Source of the DNA: an uncultured Lachnospiraceae bacterium
Lineage (GTDB): Bacteria; Bacillota_A; Clostridia; Lachnospirales; Lachnospiraceae
Length of the DNA: 11,346 nt
Reading direction: 5' to 3'
Assembly: GCA_902795835.1 (NCBI GenBank)
Contig: CADBNA010000038.1
Location: forward strand, 1-11,346
The translations under genes and the position numbers were made by a program. The notes under the pieces were generated by a model. The model saw nothing but the letters and a program-made list of their open reading frames with translations, was not told the origin of the DNA and did not search any database. Shown in pieces: positions 1 through 6,775 of the stretch; position 1 is the first letter of the stretch, and every line of letters begins with the position of its first letter.

Positions 1-1
1 C

Positions 2-859
2 TATATTATGAGAGAGGTGGCGGCGGAGTGCGAGAAGCCGGTCATGCTGTATTCCATCGGGAAAGACAGCTCTGTCATGCTGCGCCTTGCACTGAAGGCG
101 TTTTACCCGGAAAAACCGCCGTTCCCCTTTTTGCACGTAAATACAACCTGGAAATTCAGGGAGATGATAGAGTTCAGGGACAGGCAGGCAGAGAAGTACG
201 GGATCACCATGCTTGAGTACATCAATGAAGAGGGTGTAAAGCAGGGGATCAATCCCTTTGACCACGGGTCCGCATATACGGATATCATGAAGACGCAGGC
301 GCTGAAGCAGGCTTTGAAAAAATACGGCTTTACCGCTGCATTCGGAGGCGGACGCAGAGATGAAGAAAAAAGCCGCGCAAAGGAAAGAATCTTTTCCTTC
401 AGGGACGCCTCTCAGGCCTGGGATCCCAAAAATCAGCGCCCGGAGATGTGGAAGTGTTACAACACGGAAATCAAAAAGGGAGAAAGCATACGGGTTTTTC
501 CGCTGTCAAACTGGACGGAGAGCGATATCTGGCAGTATATAAAGCAGGAAGACATACCGATCGTTTCTCTTTATTTTGCGAAAGAGCGCCCTGTCGTGGA
601 GCGGGACGGCAATCTCATCATGGTGGATGATGACAGAATGCGCCTGAATCCAGGAGAAAAGCCCGAGATGAAAAAGGTCCGGTTCCGGACACTTGGCTGC
701 TATCCGCTTACCGGAGGATTTGAGTCTTCGGCCGTCACGCTGGACGAGATTATTGCAGAGACCTTAAGCGCGACCGAATCTGAGCGCACAAGCCGTGTGA
801 TTGACAAGGACGGCGGGGCTGCCAGCATGGAGAAGAGAAAGAGAGAGGGATATTTTTAA
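2..859 (+). CDS. cysD: Sulfate adenylyltransferase subunit 2 (ATP sulfurylase small subunit), 5' partial
   Basis: Catalytic subunit of the CysD-CysN ATP sulfurylase, which makes adenosine 5'-phosphosulfate (APS) and pyrophosphate from ATP and sulfate in the cytoplasm. The sequence follows E. coli CysD almost throughout: the PP-loop ATPase motif [11 protein letters not shown], then [53 protein letters not shown] and the C-terminal KREGYF. The frame is open to the window edge and the codons before the ATG at 8 (Tyr-Ile) fit the family alignment just ahead of REVAAE, so the ATG at 8 is internal and about 20 residues are missing. The usual family length is near 300; 285 codons plus the stop are present. 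One oddity is Asn in the HV-D-T motif where I expect Asp. The stop is 2 bases before cysNC, so the two are co-transcribed and perhaps translationally coupled. Identification is very secure. Confidence 0.97.
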   Translation, partial: YIMREVAAECEKPVMLYSIGKDSSVMLRLALKAFYPEKPPFPFLHVNTTWKFREMIEFRDRQAEKYGITMLEYINEEGVKQGINPFDHGSAYTDIMKTQALKQALKKYGFTAAFGGGRRDEEKSRAKERIFSFRDASQAWDPKNQRPEMWKCYNTEIKKGESIRVFPLSNWTESDIWQYIKQEDIPIVSLYFAKERPVVERDGNLIMVDDDRMRLNPGEKPEMKKVRFRTLGCYPLTGGFESSAVTLDEIIAETLSATESERTSRVIDKDGGAASMEKRKREGYF

Positions 860-861
860 TC

Positions 862-2688
862 ATGAAGGGATTGTTAAGATTTCTGACCTGCGGCAGCGTT
901 GACGACGGGAAGTCCACCCTGATAGGCCATATGCTGTATGATTCCAAGCTGATATTTGCGGATCAGGAGCAGGCCTTAAAGCTTGAAAGCAGGGTGGGCA
1001 GCAAAGACGGAGATATTGACTATTCTCTCCTGCTGGACGGACTCGCGGCTGAAAGAGAGCAGGGGATTACCATCGATGTAGCCTACCGGTATTTCAGTAC
1101 AAAAGTACGGAGTTTTATCGTAGCGGATACGCCGGGGCACGAGGAATATACAAGAAATATGGCAGTTGGCGCATCTTTTGCCGATCTGGCTGTTATACTG
1201 GTCGATGCGTCGAAGGGCATATTGCGCCAGACCATCAGACACGGCAGAATCTGTGCGCTTATGGGAATCAGGCACTACGTATTTGCCGTAAATAAAATGG
1301 ACCTGATCGAGTATGATGAAGAAAGGTACAAACGGCTGACGAAGGACATCAGGAAGCTGGCGATCGATCTGGAGCTGGAGGATGTCGCTATTATACCGGT
1401 TTCTGCAAAAAAAGGCGATAACATCACGAAACTGTCTCCAAATATGAAGTGGTATAAAGGCAAACCCCTGCTGCCTTATCTGGAAACGGTCGATGTGGAT
1501 GATGTCGGACTGGAGAAAGGGTTTGTGATGCCGGTTCAGAGGGTGTGCAGACCTGACAGTTCGTTCCGGGGATTTGCGGGAGAGATCTCATGCGGAAAGA
1601 TATCTGTGGGGGACACTCTGACGGTTCTGCCGGGCGGAGAAGAGGCAGAGGTTTCTTCGATCCTTGTGACGGATAAAAAGGTGCAGGAGGCAGGAATCGG
1701 CCAGGCGGCAACCATTTCCCTGGACCGGGAGATCGATATCTCCCGCGGATCCGTACTGACAAAGGACGCGGATCTTACTGTGTCCGGAATGTTCACGGCG
1801 TCTATCCTCTGGATGGATGACGCAAGCCTTACGGAGGGGCAGAGCTTTCTTATTAAGCTCGGCACCCAGAAGCTTCCGGCAACGATCATGAATATCAAGT
1901 ATAAGACAGATATTGAATCAGGGGAGCATGTTATTGTAAAGACCCTGCATAAAAACGAGCTGGCGGAATGTGATATCGCGCTGGCCGGGAATGCGGTCAT
2001 AGACAGGTTTTCCGCACACAGGGCGCAGGGTGAATTCATTCTGATTGACCGTGTAAGCAATATGACGTCAGCCTGCGGCGTGATCCTGCATTCACTGCGT
2101 CGTTCCGAAAACGTTATATGGCAGAAGCTGGATATTACAAAAGACCAGAGAGCATCAAAAATGAAACAGAAGCCTGTCACCCTGTGGTTCACGGGACTTT
2201 CGGGTGCGGGTAAGTCAACGCTTGCCAATGAAGTGGAAAAACAGCTGTTTCTGCAGGGGCATTATACGATGCTGCTGGACGGTGACAATATCAGGCTCGG
2301 CATCAATAAAAACCTGGGCTTTGAGGAAAAGGACAGGATAGAGAACATCCGGCGGGTAGCCGAAATAGCAAAACTGATGAATGATGCGGGACTGATCGTG
2401 CTGACTTCTTTTATCTCGCCCTATCAGAGTGACAGGGCCAATGCCAGGGACATCGTGGGAGAAGGGAACTTTATCGAGATTTATGTAAGTACACCGTTAG
2501 AGGAATGTGAGAGAAGAGATGTCAAGGGACTGTATAAAAAGGCGAGAGAAGGGGAAATCCCCAACTTTACGGGTATAGGAAGCCCGTATGAAGCGCCGGA
2601 ACATCCGGAAATCACAATTGACACGACAAACCGCCCCATTGAAGACGCGGCAGAATATTTGATGGCGGAAATGAAAAAGTACCTGTGA
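862..2688 (+). CDS. cysNC: Bifunctional sulfate adenylyltransferase GTPase subunit / APS kinase (CysN-CysC fusion, NodQ-like)
   Basis: A 608-residue fusion. The N-terminal ~430 residues are the CysN GTPase, whose GTP hydrolysis drives APS synthesis by CysD. GTPase motifs in order: G1 GSVDDGKS (11-18), the GITIDVAYRYF switch region (69-79), G3 DTPGH (89-93), G4 NKMD (144-147), G5 SAK (181-183), then EF-Tu-like beta-barrel domains. The C-terminal part from about residue 434 is APS kinase (CysC), which phosphorylates APS to PAPS: P-loop GLSGAGKST (445-453), LDGDNIRLGI, ENIRRVAEIAKLM, FISP with Ser519 at the position of the E. coli CysC phosphoserine, and KGLYKKAREGEIPNFTGI. The CysN part is shorter than E. 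coli CysN (475 residues) but no core motif is missing. A Met codon lies at the domain junction (position 2161), a possible relic of a separate cysC start. It sits 2 bases after cysD and 16 before sbp. The same architecture occurs in rhizobial NodQ and many bacterial CysNC proteins. Confidence 0.97.
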   Translation: MKGLLRFLTCGSVDDGKSTLIGHMLYDSKLIFADQEQALKLESRVGSKDGDIDYSLLLDGLAAEREQGITIDVAYRYFSTKVRSFIVADTPGHEEYTRNMAVGASFADLAVILVDASKGILRQTIRHGRICALMGIRHYVFAVNKMDLIEYDEERYKRLTKDIRKLAIDLELEDVAIIPVSAKKGDNITKLSPNMKWYKGKPLLPYLETVDVDDVGLEKGFVMPVQRVCRPDSSFRGFAGEISCGKISVGDTLTVLPGGEEAEVSSILVTDKKVQEAGIGQAATISLDREIDISRGSVLTKDADLTVSGMFTASILWMDDASLTEGQSFLIKLGTQKLPATIMNIKYKTDIESGEHVIVKTLHKNELAECDIALAGNAVIDRFSAHRAQGEFILIDRVSNMTSACGVILHSLRRSENVIWQKLDITKDQRASKMKQKPVTLWFTGLSGAGKSTLANEVEKQLFLQGHYTMLLDGDNIRLGINKNLGFEEKDRIENIRRVAEIAKLMNDAGLIVLTSFISPYQSDRANARDIVGEGNFIEIYVSTPLEECERRDVKGLYKKAREGEIPNFTGIGSPYEAPEHPEITIDTTNRPIEDAAEYLMAEMKKYL

Positions 2689-2704
2689 GTAAGAGGTTGT
2701 ACAA

Positions 2705-3748
2705 ATGAAGGATTCCAATAAGAAATATGCGGTGATTCTGCTGGCGTCGGCTCTGGGCATCGCATTCTGTGCCTGCGGCGGCGGAAAAGCGATGGCGGAG
2801 GGCAGTGAAGAAAACGGAAGCACGGTCACGATCACAAATGTATCCTATGATCCCACCAGGGAGCTATACGCCGCATATAATAAGGCATTCAGTGATTATT
2901 ACGAAGCCGCGACAGGCAAAAAGGTGAAGATCATACAGTCCCACGGCGGAAGCGGATCCCAGGCCAGAAGCGTGGTGGAAGGAGCGGATGCGGATGTGGT
3001 AACACTTGCGCTGGCGCATGACATAACGCTCATAGAAGACGCGGGACTGATCAGCAGCGGCTGGATGGATGAATTCGAAAAAGACTCTTCTCCGTACACT
3101 TCAACGATTGTTTTTCTGGTTAGGAAGGGAAACGAAAAAGGAATTCACGACTGGGATGACCTGACCCGTGAAGGCGTGGGGGTCATATCTCCCGATCCCA
3201 AGAGCAGCGGCGCCGCATGCTGGAATTTCCTGGCGGCATGGTATTATGCGGAGCAGAATCTGGGAGAGGACGAAGCGCTGATAAAAGAGTTTCTGCAGAA
3301 ACTATACGGCAATGTTGTTGTCATGGACTCCGGGGCGAGAGGGGCTGCCACGACTTTTGTTGAGAACGGCCAGGGGGACGTCCTGGTCAGCTGGGAGAAT
3401 GAGGCTATACAGGTGGTAAGTGAATATCCCGGAGACTATGAGATCGTTTATCCCTCGGTCAGCATTCTCGCGCAGCCTTCGGTAGCGGTCGTGGATGAAA
3501 ACGCGGATCGGCGGGGGACGCAGGATACGGCGCATGATTATCTTGCGTGGCTCTACTCAGATGATGCACAGAGAATCATCGGAGAATACGGATACAGGCC
3601 TTCTGATGAGAATATCTTAAAAGAATATGACGACAAATATGATCTGGACATGGAGTTGTGCACAATCGCTGATTTCGGGGGCTGGGATACGGCATACGAG
3701 GTCTATTTCAAAGACGGCGGCGTTTTTGATGAGATTTATGGCAGTTAA
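2705..3748 (+). CDS. sbp: Sulfate ABC transporter, extracellular sulfate-binding protein
   Basis: Captures sulfate outside the membrane and delivers it to the CysT/CysW permease. The 347-residue protein tracks enterobacterial Sbp closely: NVSYDPTRELYAAYNKAF (45-62), SHGGSGSQARSV (79-90), ADVVTLALAHDI, YTSTIVFLVRKGN, IHDWDDL, DPKSSGA (164-170), DSGARGAATTFVE, the ligand-region Trp in LVSWENEA (W230), YRPSDENI and a C-terminal DGGVFDEI. The N-terminus has a Lys-containing start, a hydrophobic stretch (9-23) and a Cys at 24 (FCAC then GGG), so it is probably a lipoprotein anchored outside, as expected in a Gram-positive; the lipobox is imperfect (Phe at -3). The start is supported by AAGAGG eight bases upstream. 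Where E. coli Sbp has SSGGARW, this protein has SSGAACW (167-173), losing a Gly and an Arg. It lies between cysNC and cysT, unlike the separate sbp locus of E. coli. Thiosulfate or other oxyanion preference cannot be excluded. Confidence 0.95.
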   Translation: MKDSNKKYAVILLASALGIAFCACGGGKAMAEGSEENGSTVTITNVSYDPTRELYAAYNKAFSDYYEAATGKKVKIIQSHGGSGSQARSVVEGADADVVTLALAHDITLIEDAGLISSGWMDEFEKDSSPYTSTIVFLVRKGNEKGIHDWDDLTREGVGVISPDPKSSGAACWNFLAAWYYAEQNLGEDEALIKEFLQKLYGNVVVMDSGARGAATTFVENGQGDVLVSWENEAIQVVSEYPGDYEIVYPSVSILAQPSVAVVDENADRRGTQDTAHDYLAWLYSDDAQRIIGEYGYRPSDENILKEYDDKYDLDMELCTIADFGGWDTAYEVYFKDGGVFDEIYGS

Positions 3749-3762
3749 CCGGGAGAGAGACC

Positions 3763-4578
3763 ATGAAAGGTTTTAAACTGACATTCGGAATCACGATTTT
3801 CATGTCGTCGCTTCTGGTGTTTATTCCGCTGGCGTCTGTTCTGGCATACAGCCTGCGCCTGAGTCCGAAGGCGTTCTGGGAGATCATATCAGCTGATAAT
3901 GTCAGGAATTCTTTTCTGACAAGCATCGGCTGCTCCTTTATTGCAGCATTGATTAACTGCGTTTTCGGAGTGATTCTGGCCTGGACGCTGGTGCGCTATG
4001 ATTTCGGATTTAAAACGCTGCTTGACGGCCTGATAGAGCTGCCGTTTGCATTGCCGACAGCCGTTGCGGGCATTACACTCTCAAAAATGTATTCCGATAC
4101 CGGATTCCCGGGCAGGTGGCTTGCAAAGGCAGGCATCCACGTGGCGTATACACATCTGGGAATCATAACAGCCCTTGTCTTTGTGGGCATTCCCTTTGTA
4201 GTCAGGGCGGTTCAGCCGGTACTTGAGAGTCTGGATGCCCAGTATGAGGAGGCTGCCTATGTACTCGGTGCGAATCGTTTTACCACGTTCCGGAGAGTGG
4301 TTCTTCCGGAAATCATGCCCGCGCTTCTCACCGGCTTTGGTCTGGCATTTGCAAGGGGGGTGGGAGAATACGGAAGCGTAATCTATATTTCAGGAAACAG
4401 CGCCAGAGAAAAGACACAGGTCGTATCGTATATCATTGTGCAGAAGCTGAATTATATGGATTATGCTGGGGCGACAGCAGTCGCGCTCGTCATGCTGATC
4501 CTGTCTTTTCTGATACTCCTGTTTGTAAATGTGGTTCAGATACGCCGGAGCAGACGCGTAAATGATATTCAGGCATAA
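3763..4578 (+). CDS. cysT: Sulfate ABC transporter permease CysT (CysU)
   Basis: One of the two membrane subunits of the sulfate/thiosulfate importer. The 271-residue protein is strongly hydrophobic with about six predicted helices (near 8-30, 52-77, 88-108, 133-153, 186-206 and 235-259). The EAA loop that couples to the ATPase is clear at 162-181 (EEAAYVLGANRFTTFRRVVL), followed by the family-typical FARGVGEYGSVIYISGN. The VRYDFGFKTLLDGLIELPFALPTAVAGI segment (about 78-104) also matches CysU proteins. The start has GGGAGAGAGA just upstream, 14 bases after the sbp stop. It pairs with CysW encoded directly downstream. The assignment as CysT rather than CysW rests on gene order and on the GEYGSVIYISGN wording; both belong to the same permease family. 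Confidence 0.95.
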   Translation: MKGFKLTFGITIFMSSLLVFIPLASVLAYSLRLSPKAFWEIISADNVRNSFLTSIGCSFIAALINCVFGVILAWTLVRYDFGFKTLLDGLIELPFALPTAVAGITLSKMYSDTGFPGRWLAKAGIHVAYTHLGIITALVFVGIPFVVRAVQPVLESLDAQYEEAAYVLGANRFTTFRRVVLPEIMPALLTGFGLAFARGVGEYGSVIYISGNSAREKTQVVSYIIVQKLNYMDYAGATAVALVMLILSFLILLFVNVVQIRRSRRVNDIQA

Positions 4579-4592
4579 AGGAGAATGCGGAA

Positions 4593-5477
4593 ATGCCGGA
4601 TCAAAAAAGAAAAGCCACAAAGTATATACTGATAACCATCAGTACGCTTTTTATAGTCATCATGCTCGTTATGCCCCTCGTCATGGTGATCGTCAGCTCC
4701 CTGAAAAAAGGCGCGGCATTTTATATCAGTGCCGTTTCAGCGGATACCGTGATTTCAGCGCTTGGCGTGACGGTGACAGCGACAGTGATCACCCTTCTCG
4801 TCAATTCTTTTTTCGGGATCGTTGCTTCTGTTTTGCTCACACGGTATAAATTCCGGGGGAAGCAGATTCTCCAGACACTGATCGACATACCGTTTTCGGT
4901 ATCTCCGGTTATAGCCGGACTTGCCTTTATCATGATGTTCGGGAGAATGGGCTGGGCTGCGCCTGCGGTAAATGCGCTAAATAAAGCCTTTGGGTGGAAC
5001 ATAAAGATCGTATTTGCCATCCCCGGAGTGGTTCTGGCAACTATATTTGTAACCTTCCCGTTTGTCTCCAGAGAGATCATCCCTGTTCTTAACGCGGCCG
5101 GAACTGACGAAGAAGAAGCAGCCGCACTCATGGGAGCGGGCATGTTTACGATTTTCCGGAAGATCACCTTTCCGCATATGAAGTGGGCCCTGCTTTACGG
5201 GATGGTACTCTGTACGGCAAGGGCCCTGGGTGAATTCGGAGCGGTGAATGTCCTCTCCAAAACCAGAGGAAAGACATTTACGCTTCCACTGGAAATAGAT
5301 GCGCTATATCATGCGGGTTCGGCGGATTCCATTGTGGCGGCTTTTGCGGTCTCTTCCATACTTGTGCTGTGCACGGTCATACTTCTTATATTGCGCTGCA
5401 CAATGGAGAACCTGTCAAAAAAGAAAAAGAGGACCGGCCTGAACAGGCCGTCGGAGGGAACCGGAAATGTATCTTGA
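4593..5477 (+). CDS. cysW: Sulfate ABC transporter permease CysW
   Basis: Second membrane subunit of the sulfate importer, 294 residues. Hydrophobic segments lie near 10-35, 52-82, 97-117, 138-160, 197-217 and 246-268. The EAA loop is at about 173-194 (EEEAAALMGAGMFTIFRK), followed by ARALGEFGAVNVLS and then RGKTFTLPLEIDALYH (225-240), the RG-T-TLPL stretch typical of CysW and absent from CysT. The ribosome binding site AAAGGAG (4577-4583) overlaps the cysT stop codon, so translation is probably coupled. The C-terminus is a basic tail (KKKKR at 276-280) and the gene runs 11 bases into cysA. A short perfect hairpin lies in the last codons, just before the cysA ribosome binding site. Confidence 0.95.
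   Translation: MPDQKRKATKYILITISTLFIVIMLVMPLVMVIVSSLKKGAAFYISAVSADTVISALGVTVTATVITLLVNSFFGIVASVLLTRYKFRGKQILQTLIDIPFSVSPVIAGLAFIMMFGRMGWAAPAVNALNKAFGWNIKIVFAIPGVVLATIFVTFPFVSREIIPVLNAAGTDEEEAAALMGAGMFTIFRKITFPHMKWALLYGMVLCTARALGEFGAVNVLSKTRGKTFTLPLEIDALYHAGSADSIVAAFAVSSILVLCTVILLILRCTMENLSKKKKRTGLNRPSEGTGNVS
5435..5450 (+). promoter_or_regulatory. Short perfect hairpin just ahead of the cysA ribosome binding site
   Basis: CGGCCTG (5435-5441) is followed by two bases and its exact reverse complement CAGGCCG (5444-5450). As RNA it would form six to seven G/C-rich pairs (the loop probably opens to four bases). It ends three bases before the cysA ribosome binding site GGAGGG and lies within cysW codons. 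It could tune cysA translation relative to cysW or mark a processing point. It has no T run, so it is not an intrinsic terminator. The structure is visible; the role is inferred. Confidence 0.35.
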
Positions 5478-6540
5478 ATTAAAGCATGTCTGCAAAAGCT
5501 TTAAAGATTATAAAGCGTCCGATGACGTCAGTTTTTCCGCCGAAAAGGGGGAGCTTGCGGCACTGCTTGGCCCGAGCGGATGCGGCAAGACGACCATACT
5601 CAGGATGATAGCAGGTCTCGAAAAAGCGGACAGCGGGGATATCATAATCAATGGAAAACGGGTCAATGACGTTTCACCTTCCAGGAGAGGGGTCGGCCTT
5701 GTGTTTCAGAACTATGCCCTGTTCCGGTACATGACGGTATATGAAAACATTGCCTTTGGCCTTAAGGTTATGAAGAAACCGAAAACAGAGATCGCATCCC
5801 GGGTAAACGAGCTGCTGGAGCTGACGGGGCTCGCCGGATTTGAAAAACGGTATCCCAATGAACTGTCAGGCGGACAGAGGCAGAGAGTGGCATTTGCCAG
5901 GGCACTGGCCCCGGAACCGGGGCTGCTTCTTCTGGATGAGCCTTTTGCAGCTATAGATGAAAAGGTTCGCAAGGACTTGCGTCAATGGCTCAGGAACATG
6001 ATCCGCAGAGTCGGGATCACGAGCATCATCGTCACACATGACCAGGATGAGGCTGTGGAGGTGGCGGACAGAATCATAATCATAAATAACGGAAGAGTAG
6101 AGCAGGAAGGGAAAGCCGCTGATATCTATAATACGCCCAGGACAGCCTTTGTCTCTCATTTTATCGGGGAGCCTGTCATAGTAGAGGACTTCGGAAGACT
6201 GAACGGTTTTGAAAAAGGCGATTATGAGAAGGCCGTCATACGGCCTGAGTTCGTGGAAGCCTTCAAAAATGATAATGAGCATTTCCGGGATATTATTCCG
6301 TATTCGCAGAAAGGCGTGATAAAAGACATCATATTCAGGGGAAACGCCCTGGAACTCCGGCTTGTTGTAAACGGAGCAGAGCTCATCAGCCGCAGGTCAC
6401 TGGAGAGAAGGCCGGTCTCCGTCGGCGAAGAGATAAATGTCATCATTTACAGACTGTTTGCCATCAAGGGCGACGATACAGTCCTCATGCAGAACAGCAA
6501 TCTTCTGGAGAAGTCAGAAGGGACGGCTCTCCTTGACTGA
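5467..6540 (+). CDS. cysA: Sulfate ABC transporter ATP-binding protein
   Basis: ATPase that powers sulfate import, acting on the cytoplasmic face of CysT/CysW. The 357-residue protein has all ABC motifs intact: Walker A GPSGCGKTT (35-43), Q-loop Gln81, signature LSGGQ (133-137), Walker B LLLLDE (153-158), D-loop AAID and switch His191 in THDQDEA. A C-terminal regulatory, TOBE-like region follows from about residue 255 (AVIRPEFVEAF, then strands to about 340), and the length is normal for CysA. The start is fixed by GGAGGG (5453-5458), eight bases ahead of the ATG, inside the end of cysW. The last residues (KSEGTALLD) are encoded by DNA that matches the GGGACGG repeat found immediately downstream, so the extreme C-terminus may derive from a repeat insertion. 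Last gene of the sulfate operon. Confidence 0.95.
   Translation: MYLELKHVCKSFKDYKASDDVSFSAEKGELAALLGPSGCGKTTILRMIAGLEKADSGDIIINGKRVNDVSPSRRGVGLVFQNYALFRYMTVYENIAFGLKVMKKPKTEIASRVNELLELTGLAGFEKRYPNELSGGQRQRVAFARALAPEPGLLLLDEPFAAIDEKVRKDLRQWLRNMIRRVGITSIIVTHDQDEAVEVADRIIIINNGRVEQEGKAADIYNTPRTAFVSHFIGEPVIVEDFGRLNGFEKGDYEKAVIRPEFVEAFKNDNEHFRDIIPYSQKGVIKDIIFRGNALELRLVVNGAELISRRSLERRPVSVGEEINVIIYRLFAIKGDDTVLMQNSNLLEKSEGTALLD
6512..6538 (+). repeat. Partial repeat unit overlapping the 3' end of cysA
   Basis: AGAAGGGACGGCTCTCCTTG (6516-6535) matches the core AAAAGGGACGGTTCCTTGG of the two units that follow. It is flanked by the inverted ends AGTCA (6512-6516) and TGACT (6534-6538), and AGGG/CTCCT bases inside can also pair, giving an imperfect hairpin. 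It covers the cysA stop codon. The relation to the downstream copies is seen in the sequence; it is more diverged than they are from each other. Confidence 0.5.
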
Positions 6541-6610
6541 CGCAAAAGGGACGGTTCCTTGGGGCTCACCTTGGACACAAAAGGGACGGTTCCCCAAGGC
6601 TTACCTTGCA
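6541..6610. repeat. Tandem pair of 35-base GGGACGGTTCC repeats (REP-like)
   Basis: Two adjacent units, 6541-6575 and 6576-6610, agree at 28 of 35 positions. Both contain CAAAAGGGACGGTTCC followed by a variable four bases (TTGG or CCAA), then GGCT-ACCTTG. The second unit has CAAGG (6595-6599) and CCTTG (6604-6608) as a perfect five-base stem around CTTA, and CCTTGG of the first unit (6569-6574) can pair with CCAAGG of the second (6594-6599). I recall similar AAAGGGACGGTTCC-type dispersed repeats in clostridial intergenic regions, of the kind linked to REP sequences mobilised by RAYT (TnpA_REP) transposases; no such transposase is in this window. Translating the + strand gives the KGTVP-type peptides often miscalled as proteins. 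Confidence 0.7.
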
Positions 6611-6623
6611 TGGCCTGCATGCA
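6607..6623. repeat. Hairpin next to the tandem repeats
   Basis: TGCATG (6607-6612) and CATGCA (6618-6623) form a perfect six-base inverted repeat around GCCTG. It begins where the second 35-base unit ends and adds a further potential stem-loop to the repeat cluster. No T run follows, so it is not a convincing terminator. Confidence 0.4.
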
Positions 6624-6705
6624 TATGGTACGATATTAGAAATGATAAAACTCAGTTTATTACGGTGTATTTGTATAACCGCGTATTCGAATCCTGACGG
6701 CATTT

Positions 6706-6722
6706 CGGATTTCTGAAATCCG
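6706..6722. promoter_or_regulatory. Perfect inverted repeat upstream of the secreted-protein gene
   Basis: CGGATTT (6706-6712), loop CTG, AAATCCG (6716-6722): seven pairs with no mismatch, 54 bases upstream of the ATG at 6776. No T run follows on either strand, so a terminator is unlikely. It could be a protein-binding operator or a 5' leader hairpin of the downstream gene. I could not place a convincing -35/-10 promoter pair in 6611-6760. Confidence 0.35.
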
Positions 6723-6760
6723 TGGGAAATAAGGGAACAGTTTTGCAAGTCATTTTCGGA

Positions 6761-6766
6761 AGGAGG
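6761..6766 (+). promoter_or_regulatory. Ribosome binding site that fixes the start at 6776
   Basis: A perfect AGGAGG lies nine bases before the ATG at 6776. The open frame continues upstream to a GTG at 6722, but that longer start lacks a comparable site and would place 18 polar residues ahead of an otherwise standard signal peptide. This site decides the start. Confidence 0.85.
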
Positions 6767-6775
6767 AAATGGAAA

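Noticed and set aside
1536..2228. A 230-codon open frame on the - strand inside cysNC
   Set aside because: It is fully covered by conserved GTPase and APS kinase sequence on the + strand; the translation is Ser/Arg/Ile-rich with no motif.
2161..2688. Separate cysC gene starting at the internal ATG 2161
   Set aside because: The frame is continuous with cysN, no strong ribosome binding site precedes 2161, and CysN-CysC fusions are well known; internal initiation is possible but unsupported.
6437..6697. An 86-codon + strand frame across the cysA end and repeats
   Set aside because: It is an out-of-frame reading of cysA joined to the GGGACGGTTCC repeats, giving the KGTVP-type peptide typical of such repeats; no ribosome binding site.
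6722..6775. GTG at 6722 as the start of the secreted protein
   Set aside because: It sits in the 3' edge of a hairpin, lacks a ribosome binding site, and would precede a complete signal peptide with 18 extra residues. ATG at 6776 has AGGAGG at ideal spacing.
6541..6775. A Rho-independent terminator after cysA
   Set aside because: Several hairpins are present but none is followed by a run of T on the + strand, so I do not call one.
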